Positions 16,625-25,263 of a DNA stretch of 64,000 nt are shown one piece after another. Numbering within the stretch: position 1 is the first letter of the stretch; every line of letters begins with the position of its first letter. The stretch spans positions 124,001-188,000 of the forward strand of contig JBMNJJ010000003.1 of assembly GCA_050951605.1 (NCBI GenBank), given 5' to 3'. The notes beneath the pieces were generated by a model. That model ran no database searches and had not been told where the DNA came from. It saw only the letters and a program-made list of their open reading frames with translations. The DNA comes from DUTS01 sp050951605 (GTDB taxonomy: Bacteria; Bacillota; Peptococcia; DRI-13; DTU073). Position numbers and translations under genes: made by a program.

Positions 16625-17470
16625 CTTAAATTCCTGTTCAAAATCTGTAAAATCCAGCCCATAACTATGAGCAAAAGCATTTTTGAAATTTTCTCCTTGA
16701 CGAAGTTCTGCCAATAAAGCTGTCAAACGTTCCAGACCGTATTTTTCAAGTAAATTACGTACTGCCTGTAAAGACTGCCAATACGCCAAGAATTGATCAG
16801 GTTGTTGGTCAAAGTCGTTCTCTAGACTAGAAAAAGGATAAAGAACTGTTTTACTCTCCTCTAATGGTTCACTTAATGTAAATCCTGTAATTTCCTCTTC
16901 CACATATTGAGCTACCCCCTCAGTCAACCAACGAGGATAGTTACCCCTAGTAGCTTCATCAATAAACAAATGAGTTAACTCATGGGCTAAGGGACCTTCT
17001 TGCTCAAATGTTTCCCACAAGTCAGAAGTTTTCTCACTCCAGGCACGTGGTGAAACAAGTCGAATTGTTCCTGCCCAATAAACACCTACCGCACTTTTAT
17101 CACCAGACCAACCAAAACTTTTATTAAGCGTTTCCTCATCACCATATAAAACTAAAGGAATCAGATGTTTTTGCTGTTTAATTCCCAAAATCTTTTCTAT
17201 CCTAAATAAATAATCTTCTGCCAATTGCAAAACTGAAGAAGCTAAGTCTTGGTCTTCCTTCGTATATTTCAAAATAAAATTCGTACTCGTCAATGTTTCA
17301 TAAGTTTTTGTTTGATGCTTTAAAACTAGCCACATCCCTTGTTGAAATAGCTTGTGCGTTATCTCCTTCCAAACAACAAGAAAATTAGGAAGAAGCCAAC
17401 TTACAAACAAGACAAAGATTAAGACAAAAACTACTATTTTTAATTTTAAAGAAATAATTTGTGTAAACAT
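16607..17470 (-). CDS. Membrane-anchored peptidase MA-family metallopeptidase
   Basis: A 287-residue gluzincin-type peptidase. An N-terminal membrane segment (about residues 10-30) anchors it with the catalytic domain outside. The zinc site is HELTH (163-167), with the third ligand glutamate in WLTEG (E184), as in peptidase MA-like proteins of clostridia. Its substrate is unknown. It is followed by a terminator overlapping its stop. A 35-codon putative membrane gene lies upstream. Confidence 0.85.
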   Translation of the reverse strand: MFTQIISLKLKIVVFVLIFVLFVSWLLPNFLVVWKEITHKLFQQGMWLVLKHQTKTYETLTSTNFILKYTKEDQDLASSVLQLAEDYLFRIEKILGIKQQKHLIPLVLYGDEETLNKSFGWSGDKSAVGVYWAGTIRLVSPRAWSEKTSDLWETFEQEGPLAHELTHLFIDEATRGNYPRWLTEGVAQYVEEEITGFTLSEPLEESKTVLYPFSSLENDFDQQPDQFLAYWQSLQAVRNLLEKYGLERLTALLAELRQGENFKNAFAHSYGLDFTDFEQEFKESGLK

Positions 17471-17570
17471 AGGATACAGCCCCTCTCCCTAGCCACTGTA
17501 TCCTCATTATAGCAAGACTTTTTCTCTTTTTCCCTGGCAATTTAAGGCTTAAAAAGCGAGCCCTTCATTC

Positions 17571-17678
17571 CTAGAAGTACCAGGCTAAAGTTGATAACAA
17601 TAGCCCCGCGCTTATTGTTAATGCCAAAAAAACCGTCACCGCTCTTTGAAGCTTCTTCTTTTTCCCTTTGGGCAACAT
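17571..17678 (-). CDS. Very small membrane protein (35 aa)
   Basis: ATG at 17678, TAG at 17571, with GGGGAGG nine bases upstream. The product has a very basic start (PKGKKKKLQR) and one hydrophobic helix with VFLALTISAGLLLSTLAW. The good ribosome-binding site and positive-inside topology support it. It fills the gap between trxB and the peptidase-MA gene. No family was recognised. Confidence 0.5.
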   Translation of the reverse strand: MLPKGKKKKLQRAVTVFLALTISAGLLLSTLAWYF

Positions 17679-17759
17679 CAATTACCCCTCCCCACTATAA
17701 AGTGACAATCTATCCTTTATTATACCCGCAAACTAACAATTTGCCTAGTGGACGAGGCA

Positions 17760-18683
17760 TTAATCTTGTTGTAAAGATCCTTCCACCGCTGTTAAAACTA
17801 GGGCCCCATCGCCTACTGCAGTCGCTACTTGTCGTGAATTTTTCTGCCGACAATCGCCAATCGCGAAAACACCTGCGACACTAGTTTCTAAATTTTCATC
17901 AGTAACCAAATAGCCCTGTTTATTTCTTTGGAAATCTTCCCCTAAAAATTCGGTGTTAGGTTTAGTCCCTACATATATAAAGATACCATCTATAGTTATT
18001 TCTTTCATTTCTTGAGTTCTAACATGCCGTAATTTTAAAGAATTTATTTTACGCTCACCTTTAACCTCATCAACAACAGTATCCCAATATATTTTAATAT
18101 TAGATGTGGCTAAAGCTTTGTCCGCCAAAACTTTATCCGCACGTAAAGTTGCACGCCGATGAATAAGCACTACTTCCCGAACCATATTGGCTAAATATAA
18201 AGCCTCTTTAACAGCAGCATCACCACCACCTACTACCGCAACTTTTCTGTCTTTATAAAAATAACCATCACAAGTAGCACAGTAGGAGACCCCTTTGCCA
18301 CGGAATTCTTTTTCCCCTTTAACCCCTAATTCCCGTGGTGTAGATCCGGTGGCTAAAACAACTGTTTCCCCTCCTACTTCGCCTTCACTTGTTACTAATT
18401 TTTTGCTTTTCCCCGTGATACTTAAAGCCATTACCTCCGCCGTAAGAAATTCACAGCCAAAACGAAGAGCCTGTTTGTAAAAATTCATCATTAATTCAAA
18501 CCCGGAAATACCCGCTGGAAACCCCGGATAATTTTCAATAATATCGGTAGAAGCTGCCTGCCCCCCAAAAGTACCTCTTTCAATTAATAAGGTCTTCCAT
18601 CCGGCTCGACAAGCATAAATAGCCGCAGTAAGCCCTGCCGGTCCACCGCCAATAATCAACACATCATATTTACGCAAAGCCAT
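17760..18683 (-). CDS. trxB: Thioredoxin reductase TrxB
   Basis: A flavoprotein of about 307 residues transferring electrons to thioredoxin. It shows the FAD-binding GGGPAGLTAAIYA at the N-terminus, the redox-active CATC near residue 137, the NAD(P)-binding VVGGGDAAVKEAL and the terminal GVFAIGDCR. The ATG at 18683 is chosen; a TTG precedes it directly and the ribosome-binding site is weak for both. The GGGDAAVKEA loop differs slightly from the common GGGDSA form, so NADPH versus ferredoxin or NADH use cannot be settled from sequence. No thioredoxin gene is adjacent. Confidence 0.92.
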   Translation of the reverse strand: MALRKYDVLIIGGGPAGLTAAIYACRAGWKTLLIERGTFGGQAASTDIIENYPGFPAGISGFELMMNFYKQALRFGCEFLTAEVMALSITGKSKKLVTSEGEVGGETVVLATGSTPRELGVKGEKEFRGKGVSYCATCDGYFYKDRKVAVVGGGDAAVKEALYLANMVREVVLIHRRATLRADKVLADKALATSNIKIYWDTVVDEVKGERKINSLKLRHVRTQEMKEITIDGIFIYVGTKPNTEFLGEDFQRNKQGYLVTDENLETSVAGVFAIGDCRQKNSRQVATAVGDGALVLTAVEGSLQQD

Positions 18684-18716
18684 CAACTCTTTCTGTCTCT
18701 TTCTTTAGCAAACTCT

Positions 18717-19934
18717 TCAATTTAAATATCTTAAAGGATTAGTATAACGTCCATTAACTCTAACCTCAAAATGAAGATGTGAACCTGTACTACGCCCGGT
18801 AGAACCAACTTCCCCCAAAATGCTACCCGTAGAAACCTTTTGCCCCACGGAAACATTTATTTTATTAAGATGAGCATAACGAGTGGAAAGGCCCTGACCA
18901 TGGTCAATATCTACACATTTCCCATATGTACCTTTCCAACCGGCGGAAATCACCTTACCCTTTCCGGCGGAAAAAACAGGATCACCTGTATTACCATCTA
19001 TATCAATGCCTGTATGAATTGTACTTCCTCTTTTTTTCCCGTAAGGACAAGTTATTTGACCCCGCAGTGGCCAACTCAATACACCATTACCTCCACTACC
19101 ACGTGATGCGACCATTATTTTAGCACCTTTACGTACTATTTGAGGTTCAGATTTACACAAGGTTTTTTTCGCCACAATCTGCCGACCCATTTCTAAATCA
19201 TTGCACTTCGTAACCCGATAAGTAACTTCACTTACACCAGTTTTCCCGGCTTCTTTTACTTTCTCCTGCCCACGCCAAAGTGTTCCATCATTTTCATAAA
19301 CAATTTTATAAGGCACCTTTTCTTCTGCAGTGAGTATTACTGTAGAAACCACCGTCAGCAAAGGTTCACTCTTTTTTAAATTAAGCACATCCCCCGGTTG
19401 CAAATATGTACCTTTTAGAGAAGAATTCATTTCACGTAACTCTGCTACCGTTAAATCATGATCACGGGCAATTGTCCAAAGAGATTCACCTTTTTTAACA
19501 GTATGCTCTGCCTTTTTCTCTTTCCCTTGAGTGATTATCTTCAGTGCTTCCTCTTTTGTTGATATTTGTTGTGTTACGCCTTGTACCGGAAGTACTTCTA
19601 TCTCTTCCTGAAACTCACTTTTTTCTATTTTCAGCTGAGCACTATCTTGAGGAAAATAATATGTCTGCAAACTTGTTAAAACTTCTCGAGCTTCAGCTTC
19701 TGTAGCTAAAAATAATATAGGCTCTCCATTAGCCAAAATAGCCCAACTATTGATAGACCAATTTAATTTTTCCTTTAGCTCTACCTCAAATTTCTCTTCT
19801 TCTAAAAACGAAACTACTCTCTTGGCATTACTTTGCCCTTCTGTAAGAAAAAATGTAGACCAATTTTTTATCAAAAAGAATGACCAACCTACGAATAGAC
19901 ATATTCCTAAACATAAAGCTAATTTTTTATTCAT
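18717..19934 (-). CDS. LysM-G5-M23 murein endopeptidase
   Basis: A 405-residue exported cell-wall hydrolase. It starts with a membrane or signal segment (about residues 5-25), followed by a region without clear domain, a LysM domain at about 142-186 (HTVKKGESLWTIA), a G5 domain at about 190-275, and an M23 peptidase domain from 300. Zinc ligands are visible in HTGIDID and HLHFEV. M23 enzymes cut peptide cross-bridges. This architecture is common in spore-forming Firmicutes. It has its own promoter. Confidence 0.92.
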   Translation of the reverse strand: MNKKLALCLGICLFVGWSFFLIKNWSTFFLTEGQSNAKRVVSFLEEEKFEVELKEKLNWSINSWAILANGEPILFLATEAEAREVLTSLQTYYFPQDSAQLKIEKSEFQEEIEVLPVQGVTQQISTKEEALKIITQGKEKKAEHTVKKGESLWTIARDHDLTVAELREMNSSLKGTYLQPGDVLNLKKSEPLLTVVSTVILTAEEKVPYKIVYENDGTLWRGQEKVKEAGKTGVSEVTYRVTKCNDLEMGRQIVAKKTLCKSEPQIVRKGAKIMVASRGSGGNGVLSWPLRGQITCPYGKKRGSTIHTGIDIDGNTGDPVFSAGKGKVISAGWKGTYGKCVDIDHGQGLSTRYAHLNKINVSVGQKVSTGSILGEVGSTGRSTGSHLHFEVRVNGRYTNPLRYLN

Positions 19935-19988
19935 GTCTCCCTAAAGACCTTCCTTCCATGTGCTATGCCAAGCAAGAACAATATGGTC

Positions 19989-20018
19989 ATTATACATTAT
20001 TTTACCTAGTTGTTTCAA
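19989..20018 (-). promoter_or_regulatory. Promoter of the LysM-M23 gene
   Basis: TTGAAA, an 18-base spacer and TATAAT on the minus strand, about 55 bases before the start codon. Confidence 0.65.
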
Positions 20019-20101
20019 CCGGCGTTTTTCTTCTTTAAGTCAATTAAATCAGTCAAAATAGTTCTCAGCTTTATTTTTGCCAAGAAACAGCAACTTATAA
20101 A

Positions 20102-21484
20102 CTATTTGTTTTTTTCTTCCCAAGCTTTCACCTGGACATAAAGTGCATATTCTAACCTGGTTTTTTGTAGTTCACAACCCAATTCATATGGTTTATACAC
20201 GTCTCGGTTAAAATTATAAGCGTTAGCATGACATCCACCGCCGCAGTAAAACCTTGCCCAACATTCACGACATTTTTCTTTGTTTAAAACATGTGCTTGC
20301 CGAAAAACATTTCTTAAAGTTTGCTTTTGAATACCGTCAAAAACATTGCCCAATAAGAAAGCTTTATTTTCCATGAACTGATGGCAAGGGTATAATTCGC
20401 CTGAGGGAGAAACAGCTAAGTATTCGTTTCCTGCACCACACCCGGATAAACGTTTCAACAGACAAGGTCCTTTATCTAGGTCAAGATTAAAATGAAAAAA
20501 TTGAAAAGGTCGCCCCTGCCGATAATATTCCAACCACTTTTGCGCTAATATTTTATATTGTTCTTTTAGAATTGGTAAATCTGCGGTTCTTAAAGCATAA
20601 TCTTGCTTCGGATCAGCTACAACAGGTTCAATGGAAACGCGATTATAACCGTGCTCTACTAAAAAAAGAATGTCTTCAGAAAAATCCAAATTAAAATGAG
20701 TATATGTTCCTCGTACATAGTATGTCTCGTCTTTTTGCCTGTTGACAAATTCTTTAATCTGTCGCTCTACTTGTGGAAAACTTTCTTGCCCACCGGCTAA
20801 CGGTCTCATCCTGTCATGTACCTCCGGTCGCCCGTCAATACTTAAAATCAAATATACATTTTCTTTATTTAGAAAATCAATAATCTCTGTATTTAGTAAA
20901 ACTGCATTCGTCGTTAAAGTCTGTTTAAGAATTTTACCAGCTCTTTGAGCTTTTTCTTGCCCATATTTAATTAATTCTTTAACCACAGGAAAATTTAATA
21001 ATGGTTCCCCACCAAAATAATCTATTTCTATATGTTGGCGAGGACCGGAAGCCGTGACCAGAAAATCAAGTGCTTTTTTGCCTGTCTCTAAATCCATTAG
21101 GGAACGATCTGCACCAAAAGGTCCTGTTCCCGCAAAACAATATTTACACCGCAGATTACAGTCATGAGCTACATGAAGACAGAGGGCCTTCACAATATTC
21201 TCTTGTCGAGGCTGATAATTTTCTAGTGAAGCATCCTTGCTAAAAAGAGAGCCTTCCGTATAAAGAGCAATAAACTCATTTCTTATCTCTCTTAAATCCT
21301 CCGCCGCTAAAACATTCTTTAAAGTAACTACCGTCTTTTCAAGGTCACCGGTACACTTTTCCCAGGTATTTAAAAAGTGCCAGGCCTCTTTACTCAGAAC
21401 ATGAATAATCCCACTATTAATATCGAGTACCAGATAAGTTCCTTCTATTTCAAATCTATGCAAAAGAGAAAAGTCATAACCCAT
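20102..21484 (-). CDS. scfB: SCIFF peptide maturase (radical SAM, SPASM-type)
   Basis: A 460-residue radical S-adenosylmethionine enzyme. The CNLRCKYC motif (C109, C113, C116) binds the SAM cluster. The C-terminal half has auxiliary-cluster cysteines in the CGAGNEYLAVSPSGELYPC stretch and a CRECWARFYCGGGC segment. It matches the SCIFF maturase family, which installs thioether cross-links between cysteines and other residues of the small SCIFF precursor. The precursor gene is directly upstream, which fixes the assignment. The ribosome-binding site is GGAGGTGAG. An intrinsic terminator lies between the two genes. Confidence 0.95.
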   Translation of the reverse strand: MGYDFSLLHRFEIEGTYLVLDINSGIIHVLSKEAWHFLNTWEKCTGDLEKTVVTLKNVLAAEDLREIRNEFIALYTEGSLFSKDASLENYQPRQENIVKALCLHVAHDCNLRCKYCFAGTGPFGADRSLMDLETGKKALDFLVTASGPRQHIEIDYFGGEPLLNFPVVKELIKYGQEKAQRAGKILKQTLTTNAVLLNTEIIDFLNKENVYLILSIDGRPEVHDRMRPLAGGQESFPQVERQIKEFVNRQKDETYYVRGTYTHFNLDFSEDILFLVEHGYNRVSIEPVVADPKQDYALRTADLPILKEQYKILAQKWLEYYRQGRPFQFFHFNLDLDKGPCLLKRLSGCGAGNEYLAVSPSGELYPCHQFMENKAFLLGNVFDGIQKQTLRNVFRQAHVLNKEKCRECWARFYCGGGCHANAYNFNRDVYKPYELGCELQKTRLEYALYVQVKAWEEKNK

Positions 21485-21498
21485 ATTCTCTCACCTCC

Positions 21499-21520
21499 AA
21501 AAAAAAGACCCTTACGGGTC
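21499..21520 (-). terminator. Intergenic terminator between scfA and scfB
   Basis: GACCC-GTAA-GGGTC followed by eight Ts on the minus strand, a compact intrinsic terminator. The T run sits directly before the scfB ribosome-binding site, so scfB can be made only by readthrough, or from a promoter not seen. Confidence 0.85.
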
Positions 21521-21545
21521 AAATATTGCTTTTATTTACTAATAA

Positions 21546-21698
21546 TTATTGTTGTTGCTGGCAGTCCTGATTACTTACCGTACAAGATGTCTTACAAGCA
21601 GACTGACAAGAGGTAACACACTCTCCACAGCCTCCTTTTTTTACTGTTTGCGTAAGATTCTGTTTGTTTACAGTTTTAATATGAACTTTTTCCGTCAT
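21546..21698 (-). CDS. scfA: SCIFF ribosomal peptide precursor
   Basis: A 50-residue peptide precursor. The N-terminal half is a leader (VHIKTVNKQNLTQTV) and the C-terminal half has six cysteines within about 23 residues (KGGCGECVTSC, SACKTSC, DCQQQQ), the 'six cysteines in forty-five' pattern. It is almost universal in Clostridia, cross-linked by the adjacent ScfB. Its biological role is unresolved. An AAGGGGG ribosome-binding site precedes the ATG, and an extended -10 promoter lies upstream. Confidence 0.95.
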   Translation of the reverse strand: MTEKVHIKTVNKQNLTQTVKKGGCGECVTSCQSACKTSCTVSNQDCQQQQ

Positions 21699-21730
21699 TT
21701 CTTTGTTCCCCCTTTTTTCTAAACGCTTAT

Positions 21731-21739
21731 ATTATATCA
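21731..21739 (-). promoter_or_regulatory. Extended -10 promoter of scfA
   Basis: TGATATAAT on the minus strand about 33 bases before scfA; the -35 (TTACCT at 17 bases) is poor. An isolated transcript start is likely because the tRNA-operon terminator lies just upstream. Confidence 0.6.
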
Positions 21740-21771
21740 CGTTTTCTTCCATCAGGTAAAGGAATAAAATC

Positions 21772-21804
21772 AAAAAAAGCAACACGGTTTTACCTTGTTG
21801 CTTT
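21772..21804 (-). terminator. Terminator of the tRNA operon
   Basis: AAAGCAACA pairs with TGTTGCTTT around a short loop and is followed by seven Ts on the minus strand, 13 bases after the last tRNA gene. Confidence 0.85.
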
Positions 21805-21816
21805 AATTTTAACATA

Positions 21817-21890
21817 TGGAGCGGGTGATGGGAATCGAACCCACGCTGCCAGCTTGGGAAGCTGGAGTTCTACCATTGAACCACACCCGC
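21817..21890 (-). tRNA. tRNA-Gly (CCC)
   Basis: Cloverleaf with acceptor GCGGGTG/CACCCGC, anticodon loop TTCCCAA (anticodon CCC), T-arm GGTTCGATTCC and encoded CCA. Last gene of the six-tRNA operon. The anticodon reads GGG; another tRNA-Gly must serve other glycine codons elsewhere. Confidence 0.93.
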
Positions 21891-21932
21891 ATACTAAAAT
21901 TTCGTTCCAGGTTCGAAATCGTACATTAAAAA

Positions 21933-22008
21933 TGGTGCCTCAGGGCGGAATCGAACCGCCGACACGAGGATTTTCAGTCCACTGCTCTACCGACTGAGCT
22001 ACCGAGGC
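21933..22008 (-). tRNA. tRNA-Phe (GAA)
   Basis: Acceptor GCCTCGG/CTGAGGC with one G-U pair, anticodon loop CTGAAAA, T-arm GGTTCGATTCC and encoded CCA. Confidence 0.95.
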
Positions 22009-22035
22009 CGATTAACCTACTTAACAAAAATAAAA

Positions 22036-22111
22036 TGGCGGAGCTGACGAGAGTCGAACTCGCGATCTCCTGCGTGACAGGCAGGCATGTTAACCACTAC
22101 ACCACAGCTCC
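22036..22111 (-). tRNA. tRNA-Asp (GTC)
   Basis: Acceptor GGAGCTG/CAGCTCC with discriminator G, anticodon loop CTGTCAC and encoded CCA. Confidence 0.95.
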
Positions 22112-22194
22112 TCGGTACTCGAGATTCCGCAATTCGGAACCCGAAGTTTAAAACAGGGAACGGTGAGGACACCGTTCCTTAAGAAGTATCAAAA

Positions 22195-22270
<76 letters not shown>

Positions 22271-22273
22271 ATT

Positions 22274-22349
22274 TGGTGACCCCTATGGGATTCGAACCCA
22301 TGTCACAGCCGTGAAAGGGCCGTATCTTAAACCACTTGACCAAGGGGTC
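22274..22349 (-). tRNA. tRNA-Glu (TTC)
   Basis: Acceptor GACCCCT/AGGGGTC, anticodon loop CTTTCAC, T-arm GGTTCGAATCC and encoded CCA. Only three bases separate it from tRNA-Val. Confidence 0.95.
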
Positions 22350-22354
22350 ATGTT

Positions 22355-22431
22355 TGGTGAGCCATCCGCGACTTGAACGCGGGACACCCTGATTAAAAGT
22401 CAGGTGCTCTACCGGACTGAGCTAATGGCTC
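22355..22431 (-). tRNA. tRNA-Lys (TTT)
   Basis: Acceptor GAGCCAT/ATGGCTC, anticodon loop CTTTTAA, T-arm CGTTCAAGTCG and encoded CCA. First gene of the operon. Confidence 0.95.
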
Positions 22432-22454
22432 CTATTCTTTCCTCACAGGTATAT

Positions 22455-22484
22455 ATATTAACATGAAGAATTACTTGATGTCAA
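22455..22484 (-). promoter_or_regulatory. Promoter of the six-tRNA operon
   Basis: TTGACA, 18-base spacer, TAATAT on the minus strand; -10 lies 24 bases before tRNA-Lys. The -35 immediately follows the preceding gene's stop. Confidence 0.75.
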
Positions 22485-23897
22485 CTACATTTTTTGGTGA
22501 ATATCCTGCGCCACAACGATTCCTGTTACAGAAGCTTGCATTAGCCCTCTAGTAATACCTGCACCGTCACCAATCGTATATAGTCCTTGAATATCTGTTT
22601 CAAAATTTAACTTAACCTTCATTTTCGATGAATAAAATTTAACTTCTACACCATAAAGCAAAGTATTACGACTATACAGACCTGGAGCAATATGATCAAA
22701 TGCTCGTAAAGTTTCGACTAGAGAAGTCAAGTAACGCTGCGGTAAAACAAAACTTAAATCGCCCGGGACTGCACTCTTTAAAGTAGGAATTGTTGTTGAT
22801 TTTTTTAAACGGCTCTCATCTGTTCTTCTCCCTTTCAACAAATCACCTAAACGTTGAATGATAATTCCTCCACCTGTAAGCATATTAGCACATTTAGCAA
22901 TATATTTACCATATTCGATCGGTTGATTAAAAGGTTCCGTAAAATGAGTAGAAACTAATAAAGCAAAATTAGTATTAAAAGTCCTGAGCTTAGGATCGGC
23001 ATAACTGTGTCCATTAACTACCGCAATACCTCCATCATAGTTTTCTTCCGAAACAACGCCACCGGGATTCATACAAAAAGAACGAACTTTATTTTCAAAA
23101 GTGTCAGCATAATAAACAAGTTTAGCTTCATACAGCTCTTTAGTCAAATGGTCCATAATCGAATTAGGCACTTCCACCCTTACTCCAATATCAATTTCAT
23201 TGTTTTCCGTCTTTAAAGATAGCTTATTTGCTTGTTCAGATAACCACTGTGCTCCACCTCGACCAGGAGCTACAATAACATATGGAGCAGAAACTTCTTG
23301 TTTTTCTCCGTGTTGATTAGTAAGAATTACACCTTTTACAGTTTTATCTGCAGTAACTAATATTTCTTCTACAGTCGTTAACGGAAGAATTTCTGTCCGG
23401 GTTTCTGTAATCAAGTGCTGATACATCCCTTGTAATACTTCTAAGCTTAAATCCGTTCCTAAATGCCTTACCGGGCATGGAACAAGTTTAATGTTATAAC
23501 GAGAAGCTTCATACATTAAGTCATCAACGTTTCTAGAGTTGAGCCCATATACTTCCTTTCTTGCTCCAAAATGCAAATAGGTTTGGTCAGCATAAGCAAT
23601 ATATTCTCGAGCTTTTTCTTCCGACATATAATCAGTTAAACGGCCCCCCACAGCAGGAGAGAGTGATAACTTACCATCACTAAAAGCACCTGCACCAGCC
23701 CAACCACTAATAATCGAACAAGGTTGGCAACGAACACAATGACCTACACGAGGAGCAGGGCAATCACGTTCTTCTAAAAGCCTACCCTTATCTACTAATA
23801 AAACAGCTAAGTCTTTCTTAGTTTTTGCCAGTTCCAAAGCAGCAAAAATTCCTGCCGGACCTGCACCCACAATAATTACATCATAATTATTTTTCAT
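22485..23897 (-). CDS. FAD-dependent oxidoreductase (COG2509-like)
   Basis: A 470-residue flavoprotein with an N-terminal Rossmann FAD motif (IIVGAGPAGIFAALELA) and a terminal FAD-binding segment (YTIGDGAGITRGLMQAS). A cysteine-rich stretch, GHCVRCQPCSIISGW near residues 52-66, is typical of this uncharacterised 'FAD-dependent dehydrogenase' group. The physiological substrate is unknown. It is 20 bases downstream of dnaB, so it is probably the last gene of the lonC-dnaB operon. The tRNA promoter starts at its stop codon. Confidence 0.85.
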   Translation of the reverse strand: MKNNYDVIIVGAGPAGIFAALELAKTKKDLAVLLVDKGRLLEERDCPAPRVGHCVRCQPCSIISGWAGAGAFSDGKLSLSPAVGGRLTDYMSEEKAREYIAYADQTYLHFGARKEVYGLNSRNVDDLMYEASRYNIKLVPCPVRHLGTDLSLEVLQGMYQHLITETRTEILPLTTVEEILVTADKTVKGVILTNQHGEKQEVSAPYVIVAPGRGGAQWLSEQANKLSLKTENNEIDIGVRVEVPNSIMDHLTKELYEAKLVYYADTFENKVRSFCMNPGGVVSEENYDGGIAVVNGHSYADPKLRTFNTNFALLVSTHFTEPFNQPIEYGKYIAKCANMLTGGGIIIQRLGDLLKGRRTDESRLKKSTTIPTLKSAVPGDLSFVLPQRYLTSLVETLRAFDHIAPGLYSRNTLLYGVEVKFYSSKMKVKLNFETDIQGLYTIGDGAGITRGLMQASVTGIVVAQDIHQKM

Positions 23898-23917
23898 GTT
23901 GTCGTCCTCTTCCCCTC

Positions 23918-25252
23918 TTAATTAAGACTATGGTGTTTATCAATATTTACAAATTTCGTAAATTCTTTAATAAAGCCTAATTCTACCGAACCAGTAGGAC
24001 CATTTCTATGTTTAGCAATAATAATTTCTGCTATCCCCGGCTTTTCGCTCTCCGGATTATAGTAATCCTCACGGAAAATAAACATAACCAAGTCAGCATC
24101 TTGTTCTAAAGCTCCTGATTCACGTAAATGACTAAGAGCCGGTCTTTTATCCTGAGTTTGTTCTACAGCCCGTGAAAGCTGAGAAAGGGCAATCACCGGA
24201 ACATTTAGCTCTCTAGCTAAAGCCTTTAAAGAACGGGATATTTCTGAAATCTCTTGTTGACGGTTTTCTTGTCTCCTTCCCACTTGCATTAACTGAAGAT
24301 AATCAATAATAATTAAGCCTAAACCTTTTTCTGCTTTGAGACGTCTTGCCTTAGCCCTTAACTCCAAAACAGAAATGGCAGGAGTATCATCAATATAAAT
24401 TTCTGCCGTCGAGAGAGGCTGAGCAGCTCTAGTTAAACGAATCCATTCCTCATCTAAAAGACGCCCCGTCCGTAATTTGTGCTGATCAATCATGGCCTCA
24501 GAGCTCATCAGTCTCTGTACCAACTGTTCTTTGGACATTTCTAAACTGAAAATAGCTACAGAAGTTTCACCTCTAATTGCCGCATTTTGGGCAATATTTA
24601 AACCAAAAGAGGTTTTCCCCATAGCCGGACGAGCAGCAAGAATAATCAAATCTGAAGGCTGCCAGCCGGAAGTCATATTATCCAAATCAGTGAAAAAAGA
24701 AGGTACTCCGGTAATATTACCTTTGTTACCCGCTAAATACTCAATTTTTTCCAAGGTCGTACCTAAAACTTGTTTCAGGGGGACAAGTCCTGAAAAATTT
24801 CTGTTTTCGGCTATTTCTAAAATCATTCTTTCCGCTTTGTCTAAAAGGTCATGCGTATCTTCCTGGTTTTCGTAACAACGATTAGCAATATTAGTAGAAA
24901 CACGAATCAATCTGCGCAAAATCGCCTTTTCCGCAACAATCTCTGCATAATGACGTACATTAGCCGCCGTGGGAACTATATTCGCAACTTCAGCAATATA
25001 ACCAACCCCACCTACTTTTTCCATACTGTTTTGTCTATGAAGTTCTTCCGTTAAAGTGATCATATCTATAGGTGCGCCTTGGGCTTCTAAATTGACCATT
25101 GTTGTAAAAATAATTTGATTGGCATCCTTATAAAAATCTTCTGCCTGTAATATCTCCAAAGCGATATATACAGCCTCTTTATCAATCATCATCGAGCCTA
25201 AAACTGCTTGTTCCGCCTCCGCATTATAAGGAGGTAATTTTTCTAACAGCAT
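23918..25252 (-). CDS. dnaB: Replicative DNA helicase DnaB
   Basis: A replicative helicase of about 444 residues (the dnaC gene of Bacillus). It has the N-terminal helical domain starting LPPYNAEAEQAVLG, the RecA-like motor with Walker A RPAMGKTS near residue 211, Walker B LIIIDYLQLM, and the LSQLSRAVE sensor segment. The ATG at 25252 is preferred over a GTG 15 bases upstream, because GAGG lies nine bases before it. No intein or insertion is seen. Adjacent to rplI-lonC as in many Clostridia. Confidence 0.96.
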   Translation of the reverse strand: MLLEKLPPYNAEAEQAVLGSMMIDKEAVYIALEILQAEDFYKDANQIIFTTMVNLEAQGAPIDMITLTEELHRQNSMEKVGGVGYIAEVANIVPTAANVRHYAEIVAEKAILRRLIRVSTNIANRCYENQEDTHDLLDKAERMILEIAENRNFSGLVPLKQVLGTTLEKIEYLAGNKGNITGVPSFFTDLDNMTSGWQPSDLIILAARPAMGKTSFGLNIAQNAAIRGETSVAIFSLEMSKEQLVQRLMSSEAMIDQHKLRTGRLLDEEWIRLTRAAQPLSTAEIYIDDTPAISVLELRAKARRLKAEKGLGLIIIDYLQLMQVGRRQENRQQEISEISRSLKALARELNVPVIALSQLSRAVEQTQDKRPALSHLRESGALEQDADLVMFIFREDYYNPESEKPGIAEIIIAKHRNGPTGSVELGFIKEFTKFVNIDKHHSLN

Positions 25253-25263
25253 TTTAACCGTCC

